From Herpetosiphon giganteus (GTDB lineage Bacteria; Chloroflexota; Chloroflexia; Chloroflexales; Herpetosiphonaceae), in contig NZ_JAFBCZ010000028.1 of NCBI RefSeq assembly GCF_016907925.1, positions 17,621 to 81,620 on the forward strand: a stretch of 64,000 nt of DNA. Reading direction: 5' to 3'. The notes under the pieces are model-generated. The model saw only the letters and a list, made by a program, of their open reading frames with translations. It was not told the DNA's origin and did not search any database. The translations under genes and the position numbers were made by a program. Positions 25,486 through 34,696 of the stretch are shown here, one piece after another. Numbering within the stretch: the stretch's first letter is position 1; the number at the start of each line of letters is the position of its first letter.

Positions 25486-28447
25486 CAGGATTCTCCGCTA
25501 GTAGTTTGATTAAACTGGTGGCCGTCGCTTCGGCCTGCATCACCGTGGCTACGCCCACTTTGCGCGGATTGACCACGACCGCCGGAGTCGCCACAGAACC
25601 GCCTGCGGGATTCGCCTCATAGGTCGCTTCTGGCGCGCCACCCCGTCCGCGTTTGCCCTTGGCAGGCGGCTCGTCGTCGACCGCATCACGCGGAATGCTG
25701 AGGGTCAAGCGGGTCAAGGCGGCTAAGGCGATATCACGCGGGGTCGCCGCTTTCGCATGGCTCAAGGCCAGCACGCGCGCGGCACGGGGCAAGGAACAGG
25801 TCGGGGCCAGCAGCTGCGCATGGCGATCAGCGCGATCCGCCTGCATCCGGTCCAGGATCGCGTCCCAGAGTGCGGGTGGCGCATCGCGTAGTAAGCGCAA
25901 CCGTTCCGCGCGGCCAAACTGGGCCAAGGCGCGCAGCCGTTCGTCGAGGGCATCGCGTGGCGGTGGGGCGAGCGTCGTCATGGCGCGGGGTGCGCCACCC
26001 TGCGGCAGCGCAGGCCAGAGCGGCAGCGGCGTGATCGTGCAGATCGGTTGGCGAAAGCCATTAATGGAGATTGCCGCATAGCCTTCTTCACGCAAGGGAA
26101 TCCCGGCCCAGTCCTGCATGGTCAGCCGCGCATCGGGATATTGGCGTTGCCAGACGGCGGCATCGGGGCCAAAGGCCGAGAGGATCAGACGGGTTTGGAC
26201 AATCTCCAGCGTGGTGGCCAACATCTCGGCAGGTAGTTGACTCGTGCCTTGGTGCATCAAGACCAACCCAATCCCAAACGAGCGCAGCCGTTCCAGAATC
26301 TTCTGGTAATTGGCTGGATCGCCCCGTCGCATGGCCTCCTGAAATTCATCGACGAGCAAGACCCACGGCTCACGCTCCTCTTCCGGCGTATCCAAGCGAC
26401 TAAACGCCGCTGCCAGCACGAGGTTAATCAGCACATTGGCCAGAATCCCGCCTGCGGTCGCGCCAATCAATTCAACGGGCAGCTTGGCCAACACAATCTT
26501 GCGTTGATCCATGACCTGCCGGAAGGGAATGGTCGTGCGCGTTTGGTTGCAGGTGATGCGCACGGTGCGATTAATCAGGAATTGGCTCAAGCGGCGCTGC
26601 AAGGCGGTCATCGAGGACTTTTGGGTGTCACTCAATTTCGGAAACTGATAGGTCCAGAACAACACTAAGTCGGGATCAGTCACGCGCTCCAGCACCGTGG
26701 CGCGGTAGGCACTGCTGGAAAAGAGCAGGTACAAGTGGGCAATCGTCGGCGTTGGCTCGCCTTCCATCAAGGTCAAGGCCCCATAGCGCAAGGCTTCCTG
26801 CATCCCCGCCGAATCGCCCCAGTGGCTGTTGGTGCTGGCCACGAGGGCTTCGAGCAACTCAACCAAAAAGTCGGGTTCGGTATCTTTATTTAAATAGGTC
26901 GGGTCGAGCAGGTTCAGCCCAAGGCAGTGATCGGGGTCGAGTGGATCGAACACAATCACATCGTCGAGTCGATCATCGGGAATCATGGTCAACAGGTCAT
27001 TGACGAGATCCCCCTTAAAGTCGATCACCCCAAAGCCTGCTCCAATCCGCAACAATTCGCCCAGCTGCACCTTGGCGGCGTGGCTCTTGCCTGCCCCGGT
27101 CGAGGCCGTAATTTGCTGATGAAAGGTGTAGCTTTTGAGCGGGAATCCCAGATAGACCTGCCGCCCATCGGCGGCCACGCCACCCGTGAGGCGCACCATC
27201 CGATCCTTTAAGGGTGTTGCGTCCGTAAAAGCAGGCGGTTCAGCACCCACTGTGCTGATCATCAAGGCTGGACTGGGAGGGGCAAAGCGGTTATTGCGCC
27301 AGATGGCCACGGTTAAGTGTCGTCCTGTGGGCAAGTGCCACAGCGCTGTGACTTCGGGCAGGCTCAGCACGGGCAGGGTTGGCGTTGGCAGCAGCGGCGG
27401 CAGCGGCATGGACAGCCAGCGCATAGCGTGCCGATCGCGCATCGCAGGGGTGATCGTTGTCTGGATACGGCCATGAGTCCAAGCTTGGCGTAGGCGGTCG
27501 TGCTGCGCGGTGTAGCTGTCGAGCGCGCCCACCAGAATTTGGTGCTGGGCGGTGGCAATCGCGGCAGTCTCGGCCAGCACCACCGTGCGCAGGGTGACTG
27601 TCACAGCGGGACTTTGCAGTTTGGCCAGCATGGCGGTAGCGGTTTCTTTGCTGGCACTGGACTGGTGGTCTTTGGCGCTCAGCCCGAGCAGATCGGCCAT
27701 GGCGCGCCCCTGCTGCTGCCAGCGTTCCGGTACAGAGCCAAGGGTCAACGAGACCCCAATTGCCGTTACGCCGTGCTGGGGTCGCAGGCCACCGATCAGC
27801 GCATCAAGCGGGTCGCCCACCATGGCATCGGCGCGGCGCAATGGATAGATCGCGGGCTGCGTCAGCGTGTGCTGTGTCCAGACCAATGCGGGGGTGGTGG
27901 TTGCGACCGGATCAGTCCGTGCCAGCAGATCACCACCGGGCACAAAGCCTTGCACCGCACTAAAGACGGGCGCATACAGGTCAGGATGGGAAAGCCACAA
28001 ACTCCATGCAATTCCTTCCGTGATGTACCACAGTTCAAGTGCAATTCGCCGATCGGCAGAGGCATGGGCCACAATGGCCTGCAAAACGCGCACCAATTCG
28101 CCTGCGGTCGCCGCGTCACGCTGGCCGAGCTGCGCCGCCGTGCTACTATGCGGATCAGTGGTCATGGGTTTGGGAATCCGTAACAGATACCATTGTCCCT
28201 CAACGGCTGGTCGCCGCCGCAACCGGAGCCATGCGACCAACGTCGCGAGCACCCACAGCCCATAGCCGAGCAAAAGCCAGCCACTGATCTGGTGTACCCG
28301 TGTGACCAGCGTGGCCAAGGGCGCAAGGCGCGGGCTGGTGAGGTGACCGAGCAGCCATGGGCAGAACAGCCGCAGCACCCCGATCAACACGACCCCGATT
28401 CCTGCCAGCGTGCGGCCATAGACCGCGAGGATTAAGCGTCCATGCAT
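25472..28447 (-). CDS. VirD4/TraG-like type IV coupling ATPase
   Basis: 991 residues. One or two N-terminal membrane segments (about 10-75), a long linker, then a P-loop ATPase: Walker A TASTGAGKSHA (Lys454) and Walker B LLVDEFQEA (697-705). The motif IDFKGDLVND after Walker A is typical of coupling proteins and their relatives. A Pro/charged C-terminal tail follows. Such proteins bring DNA-protein complexes to the conjugation channel. It overlaps both neighbouring genes and has GGAGG upstream of its ATG. A role as a second VirB4-type motor is less likely. Confidence 0.87.
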   Translation of the reverse strand: MHGRLILAVYGRTLAGIGVVLIGVLRLFCPWLLGHLTSPRLAPLATLVTRVHQISGWLLLGYGLWVLATLVAWLRLRRRPAVEGQWYLLRIPKPMTTDPHSSTAAQLGQRDAATAGELVRVLQAIVAHASADRRIALELWYITEGIAWSLWLSHPDLYAPVFSAVQGFVPGGDLLARTDPVATTTPALVWTQHTLTQPAIYPLRRADAMVGDPLDALIGGLRPQHGVTAIGVSLTLGSVPERWQQQGRAMADLLGLSAKDHQSSASKETATAMLAKLQSPAVTVTLRTVVLAETAAIATAQHQILVGALDSYTAQHDRLRQAWTHGRIQTTITPAMRDRHAMRWLSMPLPPLLPTPTLPVLSLPEVTALWHLPTGRHLTVAIWRNNRFAPPSPALMISTVGAEPPAFTDATPLKDRMVRLTGGVAADGRQVYLGFPLKSYTFHQQITASTGAGKSHAAKVQLGELLRIGAGFGVIDFKGDLVNDLLTMIPDDRLDDVIVFDPLDPDHCLGLNLLDPTYLNKDTEPDFLVELLEALVASTNSHWGDSAGMQEALRYGALTLMEGEPTPTIAHLYLLFSSSAYRATVLERVTDPDLVLFWTYQFPKLSDTQKSSMTALQRRLSQFLINRTVRITCNQTRTTIPFRQVMDQRKIVLAKLPVELIGATAGGILANVLINLVLAAAFSRLDTPEEEREPWVLLVDEFQEAMRRGDPANYQKILERLRSFGIGLVLMHQGTSQLPAEMLATTLEIVQTRLILSAFGPDAAVWQRQYPDARLTMQDWAGIPLREEGYAAISINGFRQPICTITPLPLWPALPQGGAPRAMTTLAPPPRDALDERLRALAQFGRAERLRLLRDAPPALWDAILDRMQADRADRHAQLLAPTCSLPRAARVLALSHAKAATPRDIALAALTRLTLSIPRDAVDDEPPAKGKRGRGGAPEATYEANPAGGSVATPAVVVNPRKVGVATVMQAEATATSLIKLLAENPDAGL

Positions 28448-30372
28448 ATGAGTTCCTCCGCCAGCACCGCCTCAGTGCGCTCATCATCAGCATCAATCCC
28501 GACCAGTGCCCAAACCTCGGCCTCCATGACCTCCCGTTTGAGCAGCAGCCCATGGCGCGAGTGCGTGCCTAAAACGCTGGCCAACCGCTCGGTGGCCAAC
28601 GCGACGAGTCGCTCAGCCAGTCCACGATCCACGCCTAACACGGTTGCAGCCTGTTTCGTCGAGACCCCATTGCGGCGGTCGGCCAGCAGCGCTTCAATTA
28701 GTGCGTGCAGCTGGTCATCGCTGAGCACGGCATCGTGGGAAACCTGTGCGACGGGTGGCAGCGACCGCGCGATGAGTGGGTGCTCAACGGGTGCGGTGAC
28801 GCGTGCGGTGCTGACTGGTTCTCCTGTTCCCGCTGCGGTCGAGGGCAAGGCCATCACGGGCTGAAAGAGATCGGTCGGATCACACTGCCAAAAGACATGC
28901 GACGGTGGCGCTTCTGGCGCAGCCATGCCAGGAGCAGCGTCCCATGGCGCAGCCACATGGACACACACCTCGGCATGGGCGAGCAGCAAACCATGCATGG
29001 TGACGAGCATCCATGGATCAAGCCCATGCGCCTTGAGCACGGTTGTGGTTGGAATTACCCCACCACCGATATAGCCATGCCATGCGACGCGCGGAGCCAG
29101 CTGATCGCCACCTTGCAGCGTGGCTTCCGCCCACGGCAGGTCGCTCACTGTGAGGAGTGGGCGCGGACTGACTGCCTGCCACGACGGGAGTGCCATGGCG
29201 ATAATCCGCTGGATAAGCGCTGCCTGCTCGGCATCATCCGGCAGGACGACCACGACCACCCCACCGCGCTGGAGCAGCAGCGGCAGATCATCGCCGGGAG
29301 TCGCAAACACACTCAGCCAGTCGAGCGTGCGCCAGCGCCGCAACCGTACCGCCCAGCGCTGGGCCGCCATGCGCTGATCAATCGCCGCCCGATTCGGCGC
29401 GGCAATGACCTGTCCAGCCAGCGCAATGAGATCGCCGAGGCTGGGGTGCGCGCGGCTGCGCCACTGGGCGAGCAGGGTGGGAATCGTCTGCCACAGGGAA
29501 TCGTGCGGTTGTAAATCCGCCATCTGGCCCAGCAGGGTGGTCATGGCCGTGTCGTCGAGCCAGGCGGCCACATCCAGCGTCGTGGTGACCGCAGGCTGAC
29601 GACCATCGACCACCCGCAGTCGCTCCCCTAGCGGTTCGAGCATCGGCACGAGGGTTGCGGCATGCGCTGGTGTAACGAGTGCCACGACGCTGGCATGGGC
29701 ACGCAGGCTCTGGTCGACCAGCTGCGCGACAGTGGCCCAGCGCTGCGCAGCCGGGCCACGCAGATCGAGTGGCGTGCCAAGGGGCAGCGCGACATCCGCG
29801 CTGAACTGCCATGCTACGCCCGCGACCGCAGGCAGCTGCATTGGCAACGACGGCAGATCGGGCAGCAGCGCGGCCTCGTCGAGCGGCAAATCACCCACCC
29901 ACGGCTGTGGCCGCAGCAGCCCGAGCAACCAGACGAACGCAAGGGACGAACCCCAGCGCTGCGGGGTCGCATGAACGGCCTGCACCACGCCGTTGCGCAG
30001 CGCCCAGCCCTGCATCGTCTGATCATCCGCACCACCCCGCCGCCAGCGCAGGATCGGCATGGTCAGGGTCACGGGACGCAGCGTAGCCAATGGGATGCGC
30101 TCGCGCAGCGTCGTCATGAGCAGAGTGTGGGTGGCAGGGGTGGTCTGGAGCAGCAGTTGCCGCCCGTGCGCGGTGGGCACGAGCCACAGCCATGCCGCGC
30201 CCATCCCCACGCCATCGACGAGTGCATCCCGCAGCGTGGACGCATCCACCGTAGCGGGAATCCGTACCCGCCACGCCGACCATTGCGCCTGCTCCGTCGT
30301 GATCGTCGCCAGCACCCGCATGAGGAGCCAGCCCACGCCACCGACCAGAAGGAAGACCATTAGGAGGCTCAT
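28432..30372 (-). CDS. Membrane-anchored protein of the conjugation operon with C-terminal HTH-like domain
   Basis: 646 residues. The N-terminus is one membrane helix (2-20). The central region is alpha-beta with no Walker A, although segments such as GVVVVVLPDDAEQAALIQRI and PLLTVSDLPWA resemble the core of TraG/VirB4 ATPases that have lost the nucleotide site. Near the C-terminus LHALIEALLADRRNGVSTKQAATVLGVDRGLAERLVAL looks like a helix-turn-helix. It sits between the VirB4-like and VirD4-like genes with 4- and 16-base overlaps. It may be an inactive ATPase paralogue working as a structural partner. Confidence 0.78.
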   Translation of the reverse strand: MSLLMVFLLVGGVGWLLMRVLATITTEQAQWSAWRVRIPATVDASTLRDALVDGVGMGAAWLWLVPTAHGRQLLLQTTPATHTLLMTTLRERIPLATLRPVTLTMPILRWRRGGADDQTMQGWALRNGVVQAVHATPQRWGSSLAFVWLLGLLRPQPWVGDLPLDEAALLPDLPSLPMQLPAVAGVAWQFSADVALPLGTPLDLRGPAAQRWATVAQLVDQSLRAHASVVALVTPAHAATLVPMLEPLGERLRVVDGRQPAVTTTLDVAAWLDDTAMTTLLGQMADLQPHDSLWQTIPTLLAQWRSRAHPSLGDLIALAGQVIAAPNRAAIDQRMAAQRWAVRLRRWRTLDWLSVFATPGDDLPLLLQRGGVVVVVLPDDAEQAALIQRIIAMALPSWQAVSPRPLLTVSDLPWAEATLQGGDQLAPRVAWHGYIGGGVIPTTTVLKAHGLDPWMLVTMHGLLLAHAEVCVHVAAPWDAAPGMAAPEAPPSHVFWQCDPTDLFQPVMALPSTAAGTGEPVSTARVTAPVEHPLIARSLPPVAQVSHDAVLSDDQLHALIEALLADRRNGVSTKQAATVLGVDRGLAERLVALATERLASVLGTHSRHGLLLKREVMEAEVWALVGIDADDERTEAVLAEELICMDA

Positions 30373-30608
30373 ACCACCTCCTCGCCATCTTCAATGACCA
30401 GCACGGTGGTGCTTGCCGTGGTCGGCGCAGCACTCGCAACGGGCGGCATAGCGGGAATTGCCGTGGTCGGCGCGCCACCATCACCTGTCCGTGGTGGCAA
30501 CGCGGCGCGTTGGGCAGCGAGAAACGCCCCCCATGCTGCCGCGCGTTGGCGGGCTGCCACGGTCGGATCTGCCGTTGCGGGGCTAAACCAGCGATCAAAT
30601 ACGCCCAT
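30369..30608 (-). CDS. Small Ala/Pro-rich protein
   Basis: 79 residues beginning MGVFDRWFSPATADP. It is Ala/Pro/Thr-rich with one acidic end (VLVIEDGEEVV) and no membrane helix. It overlaps the VirB4-like gene by 14 bases and the next gene by 4, so it belongs to the operon. No family was recognised. Confidence 0.65.
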   Translation of the reverse strand: MGVFDRWFSPATADPTVAARQRAAAWGAFLAAQRAALPPRTGDGGAPTTAIPAMPPVASAAPTTASTTVLVIEDGEEVV

Positions 30609-32682
30609 CGTTGGCCTCCGCGTGCAGCACGGCCCGCTGCGGGATCAGCTGCCATTCCCAGTGCGAGAGATGGTTATAAATCAAGTAGGGCGTTTCATTG
30701 ACAATGATCAGATATTGGCCTGCCCGTTCCTGCCGTTGCTCATCCGTCATGCCGAGGCCCGTGATCCACTGCAACTGGCTGTCCGTCACCATGGGGAAAC
30801 GCTCGCGCAACGCATACAATTGGTCGCTGCGCATCGTGCCAATCACCGTCACGAAGCTGTTTTCAAAAATCTCCGCACCCGCTTTTGTGCCGAGTAAATG
30901 GGTCGTCTGGTCGATCACCCACACCCCCGCGCCGAAGCGCCGCGCGGTTTTGGCCAAGCGCTCAGCAAAGCTGGCCAAGAGGGGATTAGCAAACAAGACC
31001 CCGGCCTCATCGATCCCAATAATGGCCTTCCGTGGCCTGACCCGAATCTCGCGCTGAATCGCACTGGCGATCAAGATCAGAAAGAACTGTTTAATATGGT
31101 CGGGCATTGTCGCATCGGACACGTCATAGATCACAACGGGGGTCGTGGGATCAAGGGTCAAGTCCATCGTCGAGGGCTGATCAAAGACCTCGGCAAACGG
31201 CGAGAGTGTCCATGGCAGGATGAGGTCGCGCAGGCCCGTGCTGTCCTCGGCCAACAGCGTCACCACATCCGACAAGCGTGGCGCGGCGTGGGTGGCATAC
31301 AGCACCGACAAGACCCGGCGCAGGGTTTGGCGATGCAGCTGGGTCAATGCCCCATCGAGGAGCCACTGAAGGACTTCTTCGACATGCAACACTTGGGTCA
31401 CGAGGTCGTGCTGCAGGTCAACAATCGGGTCGAGCAGATTCAACCGCAGCGTATCCAAGGCCACCCGATTGACCGAGGCCCGCCCCGCGTAAGCTTCGGC
31501 GAGGGGAGCAAATGCGCCTTGGGGGTCGAGCAGAATTAGTTGATACCCTGCATCATCGACCAGGCGCGATCCGAGCGTGGCCACATAGCTACTCTTCCCA
31601 CTCCCGGTTGCGCCACAGAAAAAGCCATGCAGTGCAGGCAAGGCGGTCAAGTCTAAGAGCAATGGTGTGCCGCGCATTTCGTCCACGCCTGCCAGTAAGG
31701 CACTTGCGGGTGGTTGCGAGCGTTGGGCCAGATAAATCGGTAACAGCGTCGCCAGCTGCGCGGTAATCATCGGGTGGCCTGTGGTGGGCAGGTCAAGGGT
31801 GGCGGTCGCATGCGTACCAAGCATGGGCAGCAGATCCTGTTGGCGACCACGCATCGGATGGAAGCTGATGGTTGATCCCAAGGCTTGGCGGGCTGCTTGG
31901 GCCTGGGTGCGCGCCAGCTCCGGCGTGGCCCCGCCGACAAAGACCGCGACCTGGACCGTGTGCAACAACGCGCCGCGCTCCAGATGGGTCGAGGCCGCTT
32001 GCCAATCTTGCACGGCATGGCGACGGGCTTCGTCATAGGTCGGATTGAGCGCCGCATGGGCATCCAGTCGTTGCAGTGCGACATCCATAGTGGTGCGGGC
32101 GCGGTCAGGAGCCATGGTCAGCGCATCGACGACGATGATTGCATGGGTTTGCTCGAGCAAGAGCGAGCGAAACAGCAAGGGCGAGAGCGATCCATGCCAG
32201 CGCTCGGCCAGCATCCCCTGCCAGCAGCGTTGGCCCGTGGGCGTATCCGCAATACAACTCGCTGCGGTCATCTGCACCGTTGGCGCGCCCAACAGCAAGG
32301 GCAGACTGCGCAGGCGCGTTGCCCCGCCACAGGCGCGGCCCAGCGTATGTTCGACCGTGGTCTGGGCAAGGCTCGGCGGACACCAGACGACGAGGTAGTG
32401 GGTCATGCTGGTCATGGCGTGCTGTTCCAAGTCCTGCATGTGCAGCAGTTGGGCCGTCAGGCGTGGATGCTGGGGGTCGGTGGGGTCAAGCAAGCGCAGC
32501 TGGTCGTGAATCCGCTGACGACGATTGGCCAACGATCGGGGCGCAACCACACTGATTAAGCGCCAATCGACGACCAGACTTTGCACTGCCTGCCGCACGC
32601 GATCAATCGCCACCTCCCATTGTTGGGGATGGAGATTCAAGACTTCAAGGCCGTGCAACTGGAGAAGCATCGGGGTGGTCAT
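30595..32682 (-). CDS. VirB4-like conjugation ATPase
   Basis: 695 residues. Walker A is CGATGSGKSS (Lys363), Walker B is IIGIDEAGVLF (Asp557, Glu558 region). FGAGVWVIDQTTHLL and the ERFPMVTDSQLQWITGL segment match the C-terminal half of VirB4/TraC proteins. It has the approximate length of VirB4. It energises substrate passage and channel assembly. It is preceded by small membrane genes resembling VirB2 and VirB3/PrgI, the usual order in conjugation operons of Gram-positive type. Start at 32682 overlaps the upstream stop by 4 bases. Confidence 0.92.
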   Translation of the reverse strand: MTTPMLLQLHGLEVLNLHPQQWEVAIDRVRQAVQSLVVDWRLISVVAPRSLANRRQRIHDQLRLLDPTDPQHPRLTAQLLHMQDLEQHAMTSMTHYLVVWCPPSLAQTTVEHTLGRACGGATRLRSLPLLLGAPTVQMTAASCIADTPTGQRCWQGMLAERWHGSLSPLLFRSLLLEQTHAIIVVDALTMAPDRARTTMDVALQRLDAHAALNPTYDEARRHAVQDWQAASTHLERGALLHTVQVAVFVGGATPELARTQAQAARQALGSTISFHPMRGRQQDLLPMLGTHATATLDLPTTGHPMITAQLATLLPIYLAQRSQPPASALLAGVDEMRGTPLLLDLTALPALHGFFCGATGSGKSSYVATLGSRLVDDAGYQLILLDPQGAFAPLAEAYAGRASVNRVALDTLRLNLLDPIVDLQHDLVTQVLHVEEVLQWLLDGALTQLHRQTLRRVLSVLYATHAAPRLSDVVTLLAEDSTGLRDLILPWTLSPFAEVFDQPSTMDLTLDPTTPVVIYDVSDATMPDHIKQFFLILIASAIQREIRVRPRKAIIGIDEAGVLFANPLLASFAERLAKTARRFGAGVWVIDQTTHLLGTKAGAEIFENSFVTVIGTMRSDQLYALRERFPMVTDSQLQWITGLGMTDEQRQERAGQYLIIVNETPYLIYNHLSHWEWQLIPQRAVLHAEANDGRI

Positions 32683-33074
32683 TCCAGCCCCCGATCAGCC
32701 AAACTGACCAGCGTCCCATCGGGCTGCATCACCGCCGTCGCTGTTGTGCGCCCCGTGGCTTCGCCCTGCCCCAACGTGCGACAATCCACCGTCAAGCGCT
32801 GCGGAGCCAGCACTCGCACGAGGCCATAGCGCAGCATGCCGAACACCAGCCCCCGCAATGGTTGCTCCTGATACGTTCCGCGTGCCACCACGAGGCCCAG
32901 CACCACGCCAACGAGCAGCCGCACCAAGAGTGGCAATCCGATGGGGGCAAGGACGACACTCATGGCGATGCCGCAACCGCCAAGGGTGACCAGATCGCCG
33001 ATAGACAAGCCGCCCAGCGCGGGCACGCTGATAATCGTGGTGGGCGGCTGTAAAAAGGGTCGAAATACCTGCAT
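32679..33074 (-). CDS. PrgI/VirB3-like small membrane protein
   Basis: 131 residues from the ATG at 33074, chosen because GGAGGTC lies 5 bases upstream. Two membrane helices are visible (about 15-40 and 45-65), followed by a soluble tail (LTVDCRTLGQGEATG). Size, topology and its place directly before virB4 match PrgI/VirB3-type components. Sequence similarity itself was not checked. Confidence 0.78.
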   Translation of the reverse strand: MQVFRPFLQPPTTIISVPALGGLSIGDLVTLGGCGIAMSVVLAPIGLPLLVRLLVGVVLGLVVARGTYQEQPLRGLVFGMLRYGLVRVLAPQRLTVDCRTLGQGEATGRTTATAVMQPDGTLVSLADRGLE

Positions 33075-33143
33075 GAGAGACCTCCTTGAAACAAAGGACG
33101 CTGCGCAGCGGTCGTGCTGCACAGCGTTCCATCCACCACAACC

Positions 33144-33413
33144 TTATTGCCCAACCGCCTTGAAGGCGGGCTTCACCAAATCCAAGATAATGGGAATTAA
33201 GGCAATCAGCATGATCCCGCCGAGGAAATAGGCAATCCGCAGCTTTTTCGCGAGCGCACTGGCAAATGAGCCAGCCACAAACATCACGCCAAAGATCAGG
33301 CCACACAAGCCAAAGACGACCCACGCGAAGGTATACAAGCTGTCGATATTGACGAACTTGTTGAGTAACTCCATCACGTCAAAGCTACCAGCGGCCACAA
33401 GGATGCGAGCCAT
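33144..33413 (-). CDS. VirB2/TrbC-like small membrane protein
   Basis: 89 residues from the ATG at 33413 with GGAGG upstream. An N-terminal amphipathic segment is followed by two hydrophobic helices (about 30-55, FAWVVFGLCGLIFGVMFVAGSFA, and 65-80) separated by a basic loop (KKLRI). This is the hairpin topology of VirB2 pilins and VirB2-like channel subunits. It lies in the expected place upstream of the VirB3-like gene. The call rests on topology and context. Confidence 0.72.
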   Translation of the reverse strand: MARILVAAGSFDVMELLNKFVNIDSLYTFAWVVFGLCGLIFGVMFVAGSFASALAKKLRIAYFLGGIMLIALIPIILDLVKPAFKAVGQ

Positions 33414-33430
33414 ACAAACCTCCAAAACAC

Positions 33431-34696
33431 CTAGGGAAGAATCGATTGACCAACCGACCCGATCTGCACCGTCACGGGAACGGGCTGAGCCGGGTTAAGC
33501 GGACAGGTCCAGACCACGGTCTGGGCGGTCGTGATCGTGAGCGGCCACGGCTGATCTGGCTGGAGTGGCTGGGCAGTGCCCCCCACCGTACAGGTCGCAT
33601 CGGCGGCCAGCAGCACCGTGGCCGGACTGCGCAGCACGGTCGTGATTGCGAGGCCGTTGGGTGTCGCCGTGACCGACTGCCAGTCCACCTGCAAAACGGG
33701 TCGCTCCGGCATAGCGATGCTGAGGGGCACGGCCTGCCCAGCAACCGCGAGCGGCAGATCGACGCGTGTGCCAGGCATGGCCGTGGCCGTGACCGGAATA
33801 CTGATCGTGGTCGCGGTAGCCACCGGCAGCGTGACGAGCGGCTGCCCATGGTGCGTCACGCTCCCCGCCTGATCAGTTGGCCCAACGGTCACACTGACCA
33901 TGAGCGTGGGCTGCATCGCGAGGAGCGTCCAGTCCATCCCCGTGACCGTCATCGGAACCGCGCCATCACGGCTGGCCAGCAGCGGCTGATCGGCAGGAAT
34001 CGCCTGCACCAGCGTGCGCGTGCTGAGGTCGTCCTGATCCCACAGCACAAGGGTCACGCCCACTTGTTGCTGCGGAATCGTGGCACTGGCATAGACTGCC
34101 ACGGTTTGGCGCGCCACCACCCGCAGGACGCGCTGGTCGCCCCGCACCTGCTGGAGCATTAGCGATGACCCAACGGTCAGGGCATCTGGAGCAAGTGCTG
34201 CCCCATCCAGCCCCAGCACGACCTGACTGCGCGTCCCGCCCCAGACCGCCGTGGTTGCGGGAACGCCCGTGGGATCAGGCCAGCCCAGCGCGGGATCAAA
34301 CGCCTGCACCGTAAATGCCTGTGACCCGATCAGCAGCTGCACCGGAGCCGCCTCGCTATCCGTGGCCACCGTCACCGGACGCAATACGCCCTCGGCTAAC
34401 GGCGCAGCCTGCGAGCGGCGACCAAGGAGCAGCCAGCCCAGCACCACTACCACGATGATCACCACCCCGATCCAGCGCTGCGACGCACGCGGCGCTGGTG
34501 CAGCAGAAGCGGTCGCCGTGGGACGGGTTATGGTCGGTGTACCAAGCCAGACCAACTGACCATTGACCGGAACAGCACCTTCGCGTTGCCAAAGGTCGGT
34601 CAAGCGGTCAAGTTCGGCGTGTCGTCCGGCCACCGACAACCCCGCCAGCAGCGGAGCCAAAAAGGTCTGAAACTCATGGTCATAGGGACTGGTCAT
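33431..34696 (-). CDS. Single-pass membrane protein with extracellular region
   Basis: 421 residues from the ATG at 34696, with TTTGGAGGC upstream. A cytosolic N-terminal part of about 75 residues, one membrane helix (IGVVIIVVVVLGWLLLG, about 80-97), then a long extracellular region rich in Val/Thr/Pro and beta strands. No enzyme motif was seen. The architecture (short inside, one helix, large outside) resembles SAF-like or TraH-type anchors of conjugation systems, with QAFDPALGWP and a SAF-like segment (GSSLMLQQVRGDQRV). It is co-directional with the genes on both sides and overlaps the upstream gene by 4 bases. Confidence 0.75.
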   Translation of the reverse strand: MTSPYDHEFQTFLAPLLAGLSVAGRHAELDRLTDLWQREGAVPVNGQLVWLGTPTITRPTATASAAPAPRASQRWIGVVIIVVVVLGWLLLGRRSQAAPLAEGVLRPVTVATDSEAAPVQLLIGSQAFTVQAFDPALGWPDPTGVPATTAVWGGTRSQVVLGLDGAALAPDALTVGSSLMLQQVRGDQRVLRVVARQTVAVYASATIPQQQVGVTLVLWDQDDLSTRTLVQAIPADQPLLASRDGAVPMTVTGMDWTLLAMQPTLMVSVTVGPTDQAGSVTHHGQPLVTLPVATATTISIPVTATAMPGTRVDLPLAVAGQAVPLSIAMPERPVLQVDWQSVTATPNGLAITTVLRSPATVLLAADATCTVGGTAQPLQPDQPWPLTITTAQTVVWTCPLNPAQPVPVTVQIGSVGQSILP

